From positions 3,597,501-3,661,500 of the forward strand of contig NC_021191.1 in assembly GCF_000389965.1 (NCBI RefSeq): 64,000 bases of DNA, given 5' to 3'. Both the position numbers and the translations under genes were made by a program. This stretch comes from Actinoplanes sp. N902-109. GTDB taxonomy: Bacteria; Actinomycetota; Actinomycetes; Mycobacteriales; Micromonosporaceae. This document shows positions 48,840-57,711 of the stretch, one piece after another. The first letter of the stretch is position 1; each line of letters opens with the position of its first letter. A model generated the notes under the pieces. The model was not told where the DNA came from. It saw nothing but the letters and a program-made list of their open reading frames with translations, and searched no databases.

Positions 48840-49153
48840 CGCGGCTCGACCCGGCGGCGTTCCCGGCCAACTTCGCCCAGGTCCTGCCGGAGGCGCAGGC
48901 GCGGGTGCTGGCCGCCGCGCAGAAGCCCATCGCTGCGCGCGTCTGCACCGACCCGGCCGGCCCGCCGGCCTGGCGCACGGTGCCGTCGTGGTTCCTGGTG
49001 TCCACGAAGGACCGTATGATCGATCCGGACCTGTTGTGTTTCATGGCCGCACGTGCCGGCGGCACCACCGTCCAGGTCCGGTCGGGCCACGCCACCCCGG
49101 TGACCCACCCGGACGAGGTCGTCGCCCTGATCGAGGCGGCTTCTCGCCGGTGA
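48840..49153 (+). pseudogene. 3' remnant of an alpha/beta hydrolase gene
   Basis: About 104 codons with DPAAFPANFAQVLPEAQA, AAQKPIA, PSWFLVSTKDRMIDPDLL and a C-terminal His in RSGHATPVTHPDEV. This matches the last third of the alpha/beta hydrolases in which a PSWYLV..D..I.P strand precedes the catalytic His. The nucleophile part is absent. Its stop overlaps (GTGA) an in-frame GTG of the acyl-CoA dehydrogenase, showing the ancestral gene pair. Confidence 0.75.
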
Positions 49154-49188
49154 CCGCCGCCGGCGTCGAGACCGAGGTGAGAGCACAG

Positions 49189-50403
49189 ATGTCGGAAACG
49201 GTGCACGTCGTGGAGATGAGCCGGGCCGAGCGCGAACAAGCATTCGCGACCTGCCGCGCGCTGGCCGTCGAGTTCCAGGCCGCGGGCCCCCGCCACGACG
49301 AGCAGAACTCCTTCCCGTACGAGCTGGCCGACCGGGTGCGTGAGCTGCGCCTGCCCGGCCTCAACGTGCCGAAGCGCTACGGCGGCTGGGGCGCCGACAT
49401 CGCCACCACCGCCCGGTGCGTCGAGTTGCTGGCGTACGGCGATCCGGCCATCGCGCTCGCGTTCAACATGCACTGGGGCGTGATCGGTTTCTTCCGTGGC
49501 ATGTGGAGCGAGGAGCATCAGGCGCGCTTCTTCCCCGGTGTGGCCCGCGACGGTCACCTGTTCGACGGTGCCTACAGCGAGACCCGTGCCGGGGTGATCG
49601 GCCTGGCCGACACCCGGGCCGTGCCGGTGACCGGCGGCTACCGGGTCACCGGCCGCAAGAGCTGGGGCACGCTCTCCTCGGTGGCGGACTTCCACACGTT
49701 CAACGCCACGATCACCGATCCCGACGGCACGCTGCCGGCCGACCACACCGTACGGACGTCACGTGAGGTGTTGCTGGTGTGCCCGGCCGGTGCCGAAGGG
49801 GTCCGGATCGAGAAGACGTGGGATGCGCTCGGCATGCGCGCGACCGGCACCGAGACCGTGGTGTTCGACGACGTCTTCGTGCCGGTCGGCGATCTGGTGT
49901 CGAAGGACTTCCGGCCGGGGCTGTTCGCCAACCTGGAATGGCAGACGCTGACCTTCGCCTCGATCTATCTCGGGCTGGCGCGCCGCGCGCACGACGAGAC
50001 GCTGGCCGTGCTGCGGACCAAGCGGCTCGGCGCGGTTGCCGAGGCGGCCGACGTCAAGGTCAGCGATCAGGAGCTGGTCCGGGCCGGCGTCGGTGAGATG
50101 CGGGTGCTCATCGAGGCCGCGGCCGACACGGTCGAGGCCACCGCCGCGCGCCTCAACGAGCACCGTGATCTGCCGGCCGACCCGGCGCTCCGGCTCGGCC
50201 GGCTGGAGATCCCCAAGGTGGTGGCGACCGAGAACGCCATCCGGGTCGTCGACACCGGCATCCGTCTGGTCGGCGGGGCGGCCTACCGCCGGGGACACCC
50301 TCTGGAGAAGCTCTACCGCGATGCCCGCAGCGGCCCCTTGCACCCGTTGACCACCGACCAGTTGCTGCAGCACCTCGGCGCCACGGAGCTGACCCAGCCC
50401 TGA
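49189..50403 (+). CDS. Acyl-CoA dehydrogenase family protein
   Basis: A 404-residue flavoprotein; ATG 49189 after GAGGTGAG, with GTG 49150 as an in-frame alternative overlapping the hydrolase remnant. LNVPKRYGGWGADIATTARCVELLAYGDPAIALAF, YSETRAG, VTGRKSWGTLSSVADF and the C-terminal RLVGGAAYRRGHPLEKLYRDAR are typical of the broad ACAD/DszC-like class. The usual Glu base region is not clearly conserved, so it may be an oxygenase-like or nitroalkane-type member instead. Probably once in an operon with the broken hydrolase. Confidence 0.82.
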   Translation: MSETVHVVEMSRAEREQAFATCRALAVEFQAAGPRHDEQNSFPYELADRVRELRLPGLNVPKRYGGWGADIATTARCVELLAYGDPAIALAFNMHWGVIGFFRGMWSEEHQARFFPGVARDGHLFDGAYSETRAGVIGLADTRAVPVTGGYRVTGRKSWGTLSSVADFHTFNATITDPDGTLPADHTVRTSREVLLVCPAGAEGVRIEKTWDALGMRATGTETVVFDDVFVPVGDLVSKDFRPGLFANLEWQTLTFASIYLGLARRAHDETLAVLRTKRLGAVAEAADVKVSDQELVRAGVGEMRVLIEAAADTVEATAARLNEHRDLPADPALRLGRLEIPKVVATENAIRVVDTGIRLVGGAAYRRGHPLEKLYRDARSGPLHPLTTDQLLQHLGATELTQP

Positions 50404-50424
50404 CGCATGACCGGGTGCCCGCCG

Positions 50425-51234
50425 TCATCCACCGGCGGTGCTCCGCCGTTGCCAGCCGGACGGGGTGAGCTCGATCGCGCCGGCCGCGGCGAAAGCGTCG
50501 AGCCACCCCTGCATCGGCCAGAAGCCCCAGCGGCCGGCGAACAGGCGGCCGTTGCGCAGGATGTCGTCGAGGTGCTGCCAGGGCGGGGAGGAGGTCGGGT
50601 GGTGCTGGTGGTAGGCGTGCGCGCCGCCGACCCAGACGAGGGGGACACCGGCAGCGCGGGCGGTGTACGCGAGGTCGGTGTCCTCGCCGCCGTAGCCCTC
50701 GTACCCCGGGTGGAAGCCACCCAGGGCGGCCCAGGTCGCCGCCGTCACCGCGAACGACAGGGACCAGAACAGCCGGTAGTCGTCCGGGCCGGCGACGACG
50801 TTCTCGCCGTCCGGTGGCGCCGGGCGGGCCGCATGCGGTGAGGTCAGGGCGGACAGCTCGGCCGGGTGCTCCGGCAGCACCCCCGCGGGCAGATAGGTGA
50901 CCGGGCCGCACAACACGCCGCCCGGGTACGCCTGGGCGGCGTCGCGGTAGCGGGTGAGCAGGTCCGGGCCGGGCAGGCAGTCGGCGTCGAGGAAGACGAG
51001 CAGGTCCGCGCCGGCCGCCGCGGCGCCTCGGTTGCGGCCGGCGGCGAGGCGGAGACCGGCGGGGCCGGGAGGGACGTGCAGCACCTCCGCATCGGCGAAC
51101 TCGGCGACCGGCGGCGGTGGATCGGCGTCGAGCCAGACCAGGACCCGGCGGACGGGCTGACCTGCGAGCAGCCGTTGCTGCCGCCGTACGTGTTCGAGCC
51201 GCGCCGCGGAGCACAGGGTGATGACGGCCGTCAT
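50425..51234 (-). CDS. Family 2-type glycosyltransferase
   Basis: A 269-residue GT-A fold enzyme. The N-terminus MTAVITLCSAARL, then ADLLVFLDADCLPGPDLL (DxD metal site), and GFHPGYEGYGGEDTDLAY, the galactosyltransferase-type GED acid motif seen in bacterial GT2 proteins. It is cytosolic. Last gene of a four-gene minus-strand operon; it overlaps the next gene by ATGA. Confidence 0.87.
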   Translation of the reverse strand: MTAVITLCSAARLEHVRRQQRLLAGQPVRRVLVWLDADPPPPVAEFADAEVLHVPPGPAGLRLAAGRNRGAAAAGADLLVFLDADCLPGPDLLTRYRDAAQAYPGGVLCGPVTYLPAGVLPEHPAELSALTSPHAARPAPPDGENVVAGPDDYRLFWSLSFAVTAATWAALGGFHPGYEGYGGEDTDLAYTARAAGVPLVWVGGAHAYHQHHPTSSPPWQHLDDILRNGRLFAGRWGFWPMQGWLDAFAAAGAIELTPSGWQRRSTAGG

Positions 51235-52211
51235 GAGCCCACCTCGGCAATCGTGGCGGCCGCGCGCCGGGCGGCACCGGTGACCTCCCACTGGGTCCAG
51301 TCGGGGCGCAAGTCGCGGGCCCGGTCGAGGATCGCCGGCCACGCCGCCGGGCTCGGCCAGGCCGGGGCGACGACGGCGAGGCGCCGGTCGTCGAGGACCC
51401 GGCCGGTGGCCAGCTGTTCGTCGAACGGGCGTGGTTGCGGCACCACGACCGCCCGGGCGTCGGCGGCGGCCAGGTCGGCGATGCTGTTCTGCCCGGCGGC
51501 GGTCACGACGACCTCGGCGTGCTGCAGCGCCTCCCACGGGTCCTCCACCCAGGCGCCCGCGGTGGCGCCCGCGTGCAGCCAGCGCGTTCCCGGGGTGGCC
51601 GACGCGGCGGCAGCGAGGTCCTCCTGGGCCACGCCGCCACCGAGGACGAGCACGGTGCCGGGTTCGGGGGTCCGGGTGCGGCTCCGGCTGTCGAAGCGGG
51701 AGATGCCGCCCACCTCCACGCACCGGTGTGCCGCGGGGGACGGGTGCACCCCGGCCGGCCAGGGCGCGAGGATGCGCGTCGCGGAGGCGTACGCGAGCCG
51801 GTGCGGGGTGTCGCTGCGCTCGCCGGGCTGGGTGACGACGACCGTGGGCACGCCGAGCAGGCGTACGAGCAGGGCCACCTCGACCGACACGTCCACGACG
51901 AAGCGGTCGAAGCGCCGGGCGGCGAGCGCGGCGGCGACGGCGGCGAACCGGCGGGCGTGCCCGGCGTGCCCGAGCGGCGCCCAGTGCAGCAGGCCACCCA
52001 CGGTCGGATCGGCGCCGGCCGGGTCGGGCGCACCCGGCGGCCGGTCGTTGTCGGGATCGAGGTGGACCCACGCGGTGTCCGGCGGCAGGGCGGAACCGCC
52101 GGGCAGCGAGCTGAACACCACGACCTCACCCGGCAGGTACGGGCGTACCGCGCGGAAACGGGTCAGGTGTCCCGCGCCGTGGTGGTGGATGTACCAGCCG
52201 GTCACACCCAT
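51231..52211 (-). CDS. GT-B glycosyltransferase (MurG/GT28-like)
   Basis: A 326-residue protein beginning GWYIHHHGAGHLTRF, the GxGH-type glycine loop of GT28/GT1 enzymes. The C-terminal nucleotide-sugar domain has GTVLVLGGGVAQEDL, AEVVVTAAGQNSIADLAAADARAVVVPQPRPFDEQ. It is slightly shorter than most members. It overlaps both neighbours by a few bases, so it is coupled to the other glycosyltransferases. Confidence 0.83.
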   Translation of the reverse strand: MGVTGWYIHHHGAGHLTRFRAVRPYLPGEVVVFSSLPGGSALPPDTAWVHLDPDNDRPPGAPDPAGADPTVGGLLHWAPLGHAGHARRFAAVAAALAARRFDRFVVDVSVEVALLVRLLGVPTVVVTQPGERSDTPHRLAYASATRILAPWPAGVHPSPAAHRCVEVGGISRFDSRSRTRTPEPGTVLVLGGGVAQEDLAAAASATPGTRWLHAGATAGAWVEDPWEALQHAEVVVTAAGQNSIADLAAADARAVVVPQPRPFDEQLATGRVLDDRRLAVVAPAWPSPAAWPAILDRARDLRPDWTQWEVTGAARRAAATIAEVGS

Positions 52212-53299
52212 GCGCCGGCCCCCGCCCGGTCGAAGACGGCCTCGAGCTCGACGGCGCGGTGCTCCAGCGAGAACCGGGCGAGGGCCGCGGCGCGCGTCTG
52301 CTGCCGGCCGGACCCGGCCAGCGTGCCGGCGAGCCGCTCGGCCGCACCGGCCAGGGCCTCGGCGTCACCCATCGGCACCAGCCGCACCGCGGACGCCGAA
52401 CCTGCGACCTCGCCGATGCCGCCGGTGTCGAACGCGGCGACCGGCGTGCCCGTCGCCAGCGCCTCCGCGACCACCAGCCCGAACGGCTCCTGCCACAGCG
52501 GCGTGACCAGGGCACAGGCGCTGCTGCCGACCAGCTCGGCCAGCGCCGGCTGACCGAGCGGGCCGAGATAGTCGATGCCGTCGCCGAGGAAGGGGCGGAT
52601 GTGCTCCTGGAAGTAGCCGATGTCCCCGATGCGTCCGGCGATGCGCAGCCTGCGACCGGTCAGCCGGGCCGCCTGCACGGCCAGATGGGTGCCCTTCTCC
52701 GGCACGATGCGCCCGAACCAGACGAGGTCCGGCCCGCCGGGCCCGAGGCGCCAGCGGTCGGCATCGATGGCGTTGGGCAGCACCAGCGCCTCGACGCCGT
52801 GCTCGCGCCACTCCGCGGCCGTGTGGGCGCTGACCGCGAGCAGGCGTCCGTGGTGCTGTGTCGCGCGGGCCGCCGGGACGAGCCGGGGCAGCGGCGGCGT
52901 GTGCAGCGTCGTGATGACCGGTACGCCCAGCCGCCCGGCCCAGGTGAGCGGCTGCGGGTGCAGGCTGTGGTTGTCGACCAGGTCGAACTCGTCCGCATGC
53001 CGCCGGATGTGGTCCAGCGCGCGCTCCAGCGCCGGGATGGCCCGCTCGAGATGCCCCGGCGGGAACGTCGAGTCCGTGGCGTCGCGCTCGTCGGGCCAGA
53101 CCACGGCCGGCAACCGGAACTCGGCGGGGCTGTCCTCCTGGAACTGCGAACCCTCGACGGCGCACAGCAGCACCCGATGGCCACGGGCGCGCAGCATCCG
53201 GACCCGGTCCCACACCATGGCCTCGAGACCCCCGGCGTGCGGCTCCCGGATGGGGTGGCGCAGCGGCGCGATGACGGCGATGGTCAGCGGCGCGCTCAT
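52202..53299 (-). CDS. Family 4-type glycosyltransferase
   Basis: A 365-residue GT-B enzyme. N-terminal IAVIAPLRHPIREPHAGGLEAMVWDRVRMLRARGH is the acceptor-side loop, and the C-terminal domain has LVWFGRIVPEKGTHLAVQAARL and TPLWQEPFGLVVAEALATGTPVAAFDTGGIGEV, the E-x7-E motif of GT4. It probably uses a nucleotide sugar to extend a glycan. Coupled by overlap to the genes on both sides. Confidence 0.92.
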   Translation of the reverse strand: MSAPLTIAVIAPLRHPIREPHAGGLEAMVWDRVRMLRARGHRVLLCAVEGSQFQEDSPAEFRLPAVVWPDERDATDSTFPPGHLERAIPALERALDHIRRHADEFDLVDNHSLHPQPLTWAGRLGVPVITTLHTPPLPRLVPAARATQHHGRLLAVSAHTAAEWREHGVEALVLPNAIDADRWRLGPGGPDLVWFGRIVPEKGTHLAVQAARLTGRRLRIAGRIGDIGYFQEHIRPFLGDGIDYLGPLGQPALAELVGSSACALVTPLWQEPFGLVVAEALATGTPVAAFDTGGIGEVAGSASAVRLVPMGDAEALAGAAERLAGTLAGSGRQQTRAAALARFSLEHRAVELEAVFDRAGAGAWV

Positions 53300-54396
53300 G
53301 CGGCCGGCTCCATGCGGCTCAGCACCCGCTCGTACACGGCGGTGTGCGCGGCGGTGACCGCCGCGGCCTGGGCGATGCGCTGGGCACGCCGGTCGGCCAG
53401 CCGCGCCGTGCGTACGGCCGAACCGGGCCGCGCCCCCGCGGCGAGCAACCGCCGTACCGAGTCGGCGAGCCCGGCGCCGTTGCCGGCGGCGAAGACCGCG
53501 AAGTCGTCGGGGTGCTGCTCGCTCGCGTACCCGACGGGTGGGCCGGCCACCGGGACGCCGAGGTCCCAGCAGAGCTCGGCCCAGCCGGAGTGCGTGCCGG
53601 TGCGGTACGGCAGCACCGCCACGTCGAGATCGGCGATCGACCGGGCGAGAGCCTCGTCGCTGAGCCGTGCGGTGCGGCGCAGCTCGGCGGCGGGGTGCCC
53701 GGCGACCAGGGCGGTGACCCGGTCGGCGGCGGCCCGGTCGCGGACCTGCTCGTTGATGTGCACGCGGGCGGTCGCCGCTGTGCCCTGCGCGCGCAGGCAG
53801 TCGACGGCGTCGAGCAGGGTCGCCACGGCCGGTACGGCGTCCGTGCCCGGCCGGAGGTCGCGCAGGTGCACGCCGAGGACGTACGCAGACGACGGGGTGC
53901 CGGCCGGTGCGGGCCCGTCCAGCGGCAGCACGTGCGGGTGGGCGATGACGTCGGCGGTGCGCCCCCAGCGGCGCTCGATCGCGGCCGCGGCGCCCGGCGT
54001 CAGCGTGATCAGCGCGTCGGCGGCCTCGACGAGGACGTCGAGGTGCTCGCGGTGCGGCGCCTGGTCGGTCAGCTGCGGGTTCTCCAGGTCGTGCACGGTG
54101 TGGACCAGCGGGCGGCCGGTTGCGCGCAGGGCCCGCACGAGCGAGCGGAGGTGGCCGGTCGGGTAGGACTCGGTGCCGAAGTGCAGGTGCATGAGGTCGA
54201 AGCGGTCCGCGTGCGCGGTCACCCAGGCGGCGTCGCACATGACCGGCGGCCACCAGCGCCCGTCCGGGGCGCCCGGCGGCAGCGGATCGGGCAACAGGCG
54301 CACATCGGTGGGGGACAGCACATTGCGGACGTACGGATGACCCGCCGGGATCGAGGCCACTCTGACAGCGGGCAGGGCAGGCGCGGCAAGCGTCAT
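53296..54396 (-). CDS. GT-B glycosyltransferase, first gene of the minus-strand operon
   Basis: A 366-residue protein. FDLMHLHFGTESYP and PLVHTVHDLENPQL in the N-terminal half and DLDVAVLPYRTGTHSGWAELCWDLGVPVAGPPVGY in the C-terminal half mark a GT4-like enzyme with a modified donor motif (the second Glu of E-x7-E is not obvious). It is divergent from the WcbI-like gene across 110 bp. Confidence 0.83.
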   Translation of the reverse strand: MTLAAPALPAVRVASIPAGHPYVRNVLSPTDVRLLPDPLPPGAPDGRWWPPVMCDAAWVTAHADRFDLMHLHFGTESYPTGHLRSLVRALRATGRPLVHTVHDLENPQLTDQAPHREHLDVLVEAADALITLTPGAAAAIERRWGRTADVIAHPHVLPLDGPAPAGTPSSAYVLGVHLRDLRPGTDAVPAVATLLDAVDCLRAQGTAATARVHINEQVRDRAAADRVTALVAGHPAAELRRTARLSDEALARSIADLDVAVLPYRTGTHSGWAELCWDLGVPVAGPPVGYASEQHPDDFAVFAAGNGAGLADSVRRLLAAGARPGSAVRTARLADRRAQRIAQAAAVTAAHTAVYERVLSRMEPAA

Positions 54397-54456
54397 CGTG
54401 GCGTCCTCAGGGTTGATGAAGGCCCCGTACTTCCCTGGACGATCACCAAAAAATCT

Positions 54457-54470
54457 TCTTGTTCACAAGA
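54457..54470. promoter_or_regulatory. Palindrome in the AT-rich divergent glycan promoter region
   Basis: TCTTGT-TC-ACAAGA, in an unusually AT-rich stretch (54445-54480) between the two divergent glycosyltransferase operons. It is placed to control both. Confidence 0.4.
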
Positions 54471-54506
54471 TCACTGAAACGAGGCTGAACAGGGTAGAGA
54501 CCAGCC

Positions 54507-55412
54507 GTGCAGCAACCTGACCCGCGTACCCGGCACTACGGGGCTTTCTACGGGCTCGACGAGCCGGCCGGCGACGGTCCCGTTGCCCTGGTCGTCGGCA
54601 ACTGCCAGGCCGAGTCGCTGCGCATCGTGCTCGACGGCGGGGGCCTGCGCACCGTACGGACCCCGCCCGTGCACGAGCTCACCGCCGCCGACCTGCCCTG
54701 TCTCGACCGGTGGCTGGCGCGCGCGGCCGTTCTCGTCATGCAACCGATCCGTACCGGCTATCGCGGCCTGCCGCTCGGCTCGGCCCAGCTGCACGCGCAA
54801 CTGGGCCCGCACGCCCGGACGCTGCTCGTGCCGGTGATCCGGTTCGCCGGCCTCTATCCGGCGCACGCGATCGTGCGCCCGCCCAGCGACCCGGGCCTGA
54901 CCCCGCCCGTGGTCGCTTATCACGATCTGCGGCTGCTCGCCGCCGCGGCCGGGCTGCCCGCCCAGGCAACGCTCAGCGTGCCGGCTGTCCGGGCTGTCGC
55001 CGAGCACTCCCTCGGCGAGCTGCGCAGCCGGGAGGCCCGGCACGGCACGGTCGTGGTCTCCGACCTGTTCGCGGCGCCGTCGTTCGCCCAGATGCGGACG
55101 CTCAACCATCCCGGCAACCCGATCTGGATCGCGCTCGCCGAACGGGTGCGGGCCGCCCTCGGCCTGCCGGAGCACGACGGCGACCCGGGCCGGCCGCTGC
55201 TGGACTCGATCCACGCCCCACGCGAGGCGGCGGTCCTGGAGGCGTGGGGCCTCGACGGGGAGGAGCGCCCGCACTGGCTGGCCGCCGGTCAGGTCGTTGC
55301 GGCCGAAGCCGTCCAGGAGGCCCACCGCCGCTGGTACGAGCAGCATCCCGAGGTGGTGCAAGCCGGGCTGGTCCGGCACGCCGAGACGCTGCGTCTGCTG
55401 GGGCCGGCATGA
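54507..55412 (+). CDS. WcbI-like polysaccharide biosynthesis protein
   Basis: A 301-residue protein; GTG start. ALVVGNCQAESLRIVL is the GNCQ signature of WcbI-type proteins, which take part in capsule polysaccharide synthesis as predicted acyl/acetyl-transfer enzymes; TLLVPVIRFAGLYPAHAI and TLNHPGNPIWIALAERV follow. The C-terminal part has WYEQHPEVV. It leads the plus-strand glycan operon and overlaps the next gene (ATGA). The reaction is not established for this family. Confidence 0.78.
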   Translation: MQQPDPRTRHYGAFYGLDEPAGDGPVALVVGNCQAESLRIVLDGGGLRTVRTPPVHELTAADLPCLDRWLARAAVLVMQPIRTGYRGLPLGSAQLHAQLGPHARTLLVPVIRFAGLYPAHAIVRPPSDPGLTPPVVAYHDLRLLAAAAGLPAQATLSVPAVRAVAEHSLGELRSREARHGTVVVSDLFAAPSFAQMRTLNHPGNPIWIALAERVRAALGLPEHDGDPGRPLLDSIHAPREAAVLEAWGLDGEERPHWLAAGQVVAAEAVQEAHRRWYEQHPEVVQAGLVRHAETLRLLGPA

Positions 55413-56383
55413 CCGGGCTGCCGGCGCTGGCCGTCACCGCCGACGAACGCCACGGGGTCACCGTCGCCGCCCGGGACCTGGCCGCGGCCACGCAGGCGGC
55501 CACCGGTCTGCGCCTCGCGGTCCCCGCGGGTCTGTTGCTGGGCGAGCAACCGCCGCGGCGCGCGCACCTGCACTTCACCGACCGGCTCTGGGCCGGGTCG
55601 CCGGAGGAGGCGGCCGCGGTGGTGGAAAGGATCGCCACCAGGACGGCGGTGACCGTCACCCTGCATGACGTCCCGCAACCGTCCGACGGTCCGCGCAACT
55701 TGCCGCGCCGCACCGACTGCTATGCCCGCGTCGCCGCCGCCGCGCGGGGTGTGGTCGTCAACAGCCGGCACGAGGCGGCGCATCTCGCCGAGGCCGGTAT
55801 CGTGCCGCGAACCCTGGGCGTGGTGCCGCTTCCCGTCACCCCCGCGCCCGGCGGTGCCCCGGCACCGGGCGGCAGCGACATCGCTGTGCTCGGCTTCTTC
55901 TATCCGGGCAAGGGACACGCGGAGGTGCTCGACGCCGTCACCGGGCTGCCGGCGAGTCTGACCGTGCTCGGCGGTGCCTCCGCCGGGCACGAGAACGATC
56001 TGCGGGTCTTCACCGAGCAGGCCGCGGCGCGCGGAGTCGCCGTCGACGTGACCGGTTTCGTGCCCGAGGCGGACCTGATCGAGCGGTGCCGGGCGGTCGC
56101 GGTGCCGGTCGTGGCGCACCGGCACTTCTCCGCCTCCGGCTCGCTGGCCACCTGGATCGCCGCGGGTCGCCGGCCCGTGGTGGTCGAGAGCCGCTACACC
56201 CGGGAGATGGCGGCGCTGCGGCCGGGCACCGTCCGTCTCGCCGGCGATCTCGCACCGGCCATCGCGGCCGCGCTCGCCGATCCCGCGTCGACGTGGCTGG
56301 CGCCCGATGCGGTCACCCGGCCCCACCTCGACGACACCGCCGCGGCCTACCTGCGGTGGTGGACAGGAGACATCGCATGGTGA
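55409..56383 (+). CDS. Glycosyltransferase, GT-B (GT4-like)
   Basis: A 324-residue protein. THLHFTD-like RAHLHFTDRLW and VTLHDVPQPSDG in the N-terminal half; GVVVNSRHEAAHLAEAG; then the donor domain SDIAVLGFFYPGKGHAEVLDAVTGL and DLIERCRAVAVPVVAHRHFSASGSLATWIAAGRRPVVV. The donor motif is weaker than in classical GT4. It sits between the WcbI-like and GT2 genes with ATGA and 7-bp overlaps. Confidence 0.8.
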   Translation: MTGLPALAVTADERHGVTVAARDLAAATQAATGLRLAVPAGLLLGEQPPRRAHLHFTDRLWAGSPEEAAAVVERIATRTAVTVTLHDVPQPSDGPRNLPRRTDCYARVAAAARGVVVNSRHEAAHLAEAGIVPRTLGVVPLPVTPAPGGAPAPGGSDIAVLGFFYPGKGHAEVLDAVTGLPASLTVLGGASAGHENDLRVFTEQAAARGVAVDVTGFVPEADLIERCRAVAVPVVAHRHFSASGSLATWIAAGRRPVVVESRYTREMAALRPGTVRLAGDLAPAIAAALADPASTWLAPDAVTRPHLDDTAAAYLRWWTGDIAW

Positions 56384-57651
56384 ACGGCCGTTCCGTGCCC
56401 GGCAACCGCTGGGACCTGCTCGACGGCGTCGACCCCGCCGAGCCGGCCACGGTGTCCGTCGTTGTCGTGCACTACCGGCAGCAGGCGGAACTGGACCGGA
56501 CGCTGGCGGCGCTGCGCCGCCAGACCCACCCCGCCGGCCGTACGCAGATCATCGTGGCCGACGACGGCTCGCCGGAACCGCCCCGGGTGCCGGACGGGGT
56601 GCTGCTGGTACGCCAGGCCGACGAGGGATTCCGGGCGGCGGCGGCACGCAACCTCGGCGCATCGGTCGCAACCGGTGACGTGCTGTGCTTCCTCGACGCC
56701 GACACCGTGCCGGAACCCTGGTACGTGGCACGCATGTCCCGGTTGCCCGCGCTCGCACCCGAGGCGGTGGTGGTGGGCCGGCGCCGGCACGCCGAGCTGG
56801 CCGGTCTGCCCGTCGAGGCCCCGGTGGAACAGGTCGGGCCCGCCGCCGAGCTGCCCGAGCCGCAGTGGCTGCGCGACGGTTACCGGCTCTCCCGCGACCT
56901 GCTCGACGCCGACGACCGGTCCTACCGGTACGTGATCAGCGCCGCGCTCGCGTGTTCCCGCTGGTTCTTCGAACGGATCGGCGGGTTCGCCGAGACGTTC
57001 CGGGCGTACGGCGGGGAGGACTGGGAGTGGGCGTACCGGGCCTGGCTCGGCGGGGCGGTCCTGGCGCACGCCGCCGACGCGGTGGCCTGGCACGACGGTC
57101 CGGACTGGGCCGGTCGGGACCTGGCGGACCCGCAGCGCCGGGCCCGCAAGGACGCCGAGACGCTGCTGCTCGCCGATCGCATCCCGGTCGCCGGCTCGCG
57201 GGGCCACGGCGTGCGCAGCGCCGGTACGGATGTGGTGGTCCGGCTCGGTGCGGCACCGTCGGCTGCGGCGGCGTACGTCTGTGTCGATTCGATGCTTGCC
57301 GCGCTGCCGTCGGCGCAGGTGTGCGTGCCCGAGGAGTTCGCCGGACTCTTCGCGGCGGATCAGCGGGTTTCGTCGTCCGCCCCGCAGGTGCCGGCCCGGG
57401 TTGTGGTCGACGTGCCGGTGGCGGTGCGCGCCGACGTGGTGGCCAAGGATCTGCAGGAAGCGGTGGCGAGTGTCGGCGTGGGCACGCTCGGGACCGTGCT
57501 GCTGGGTGACGTGCGGATCGACTCGGCCCGCGCCCGGGCCCGGCGTGCGACCTGGGGGCGCGAGTTGTTCGAGACCCGGGTGCACCCGGCCGGGCCCGCC
57601 GCGCTCGGCGCCGATCCGGGACTGGCGGGCTATCTCGGCGGGTGGTCCTGA
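56377..57651 (+). CDS. Family 2 glycosyltransferase with C-terminal extra domain
   Basis: A 424-residue protein. The GT-A catalytic part (about 20-265) has VSVVVVHYRQQAELDRTLAAL, IIVADDGSPEPP, DVLCFLDADTVPEPWYV (DxD) and FRAYGGEDWEWAYRAW (GED acid motif). About 150 residues follow with alternating V-rich strands (ARVVVDVPVAVRADVVAKDL) that I do not recognise. It is related in order and motifs to the GT2 gene at 50425, but is not a recent duplicate. Last gene before the ABC system. Confidence 0.85.
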   Translation: MVNGRSVPGNRWDLLDGVDPAEPATVSVVVVHYRQQAELDRTLAALRRQTHPAGRTQIIVADDGSPEPPRVPDGVLLVRQADEGFRAAAARNLGASVATGDVLCFLDADTVPEPWYVARMSRLPALAPEAVVVGRRRHAELAGLPVEAPVEQVGPAAELPEPQWLRDGYRLSRDLLDADDRSYRYVISAALACSRWFFERIGGFAETFRAYGGEDWEWAYRAWLGGAVLAHAADAVAWHDGPDWAGRDLADPQRRARKDAETLLLADRIPVAGSRGHGVRSAGTDVVVRLGAAPSAAAAYVCVDSMLAALPSAQVCVPEEFAGLFAADQRVSSSAPQVPARVVVDVPVAVRADVVAKDLQEAVASVGVGTLGTVLLGDVRIDSARARARRATWGRELFETRVHPAGPAALGADPGLAGYLGGWS

Positions 57652-57711
57652 GCTGCGGGGATCCCGTGCTATAAAGATGCGCCCAAGATCACAGGTGACA
57701 GCGGGGTAAAT

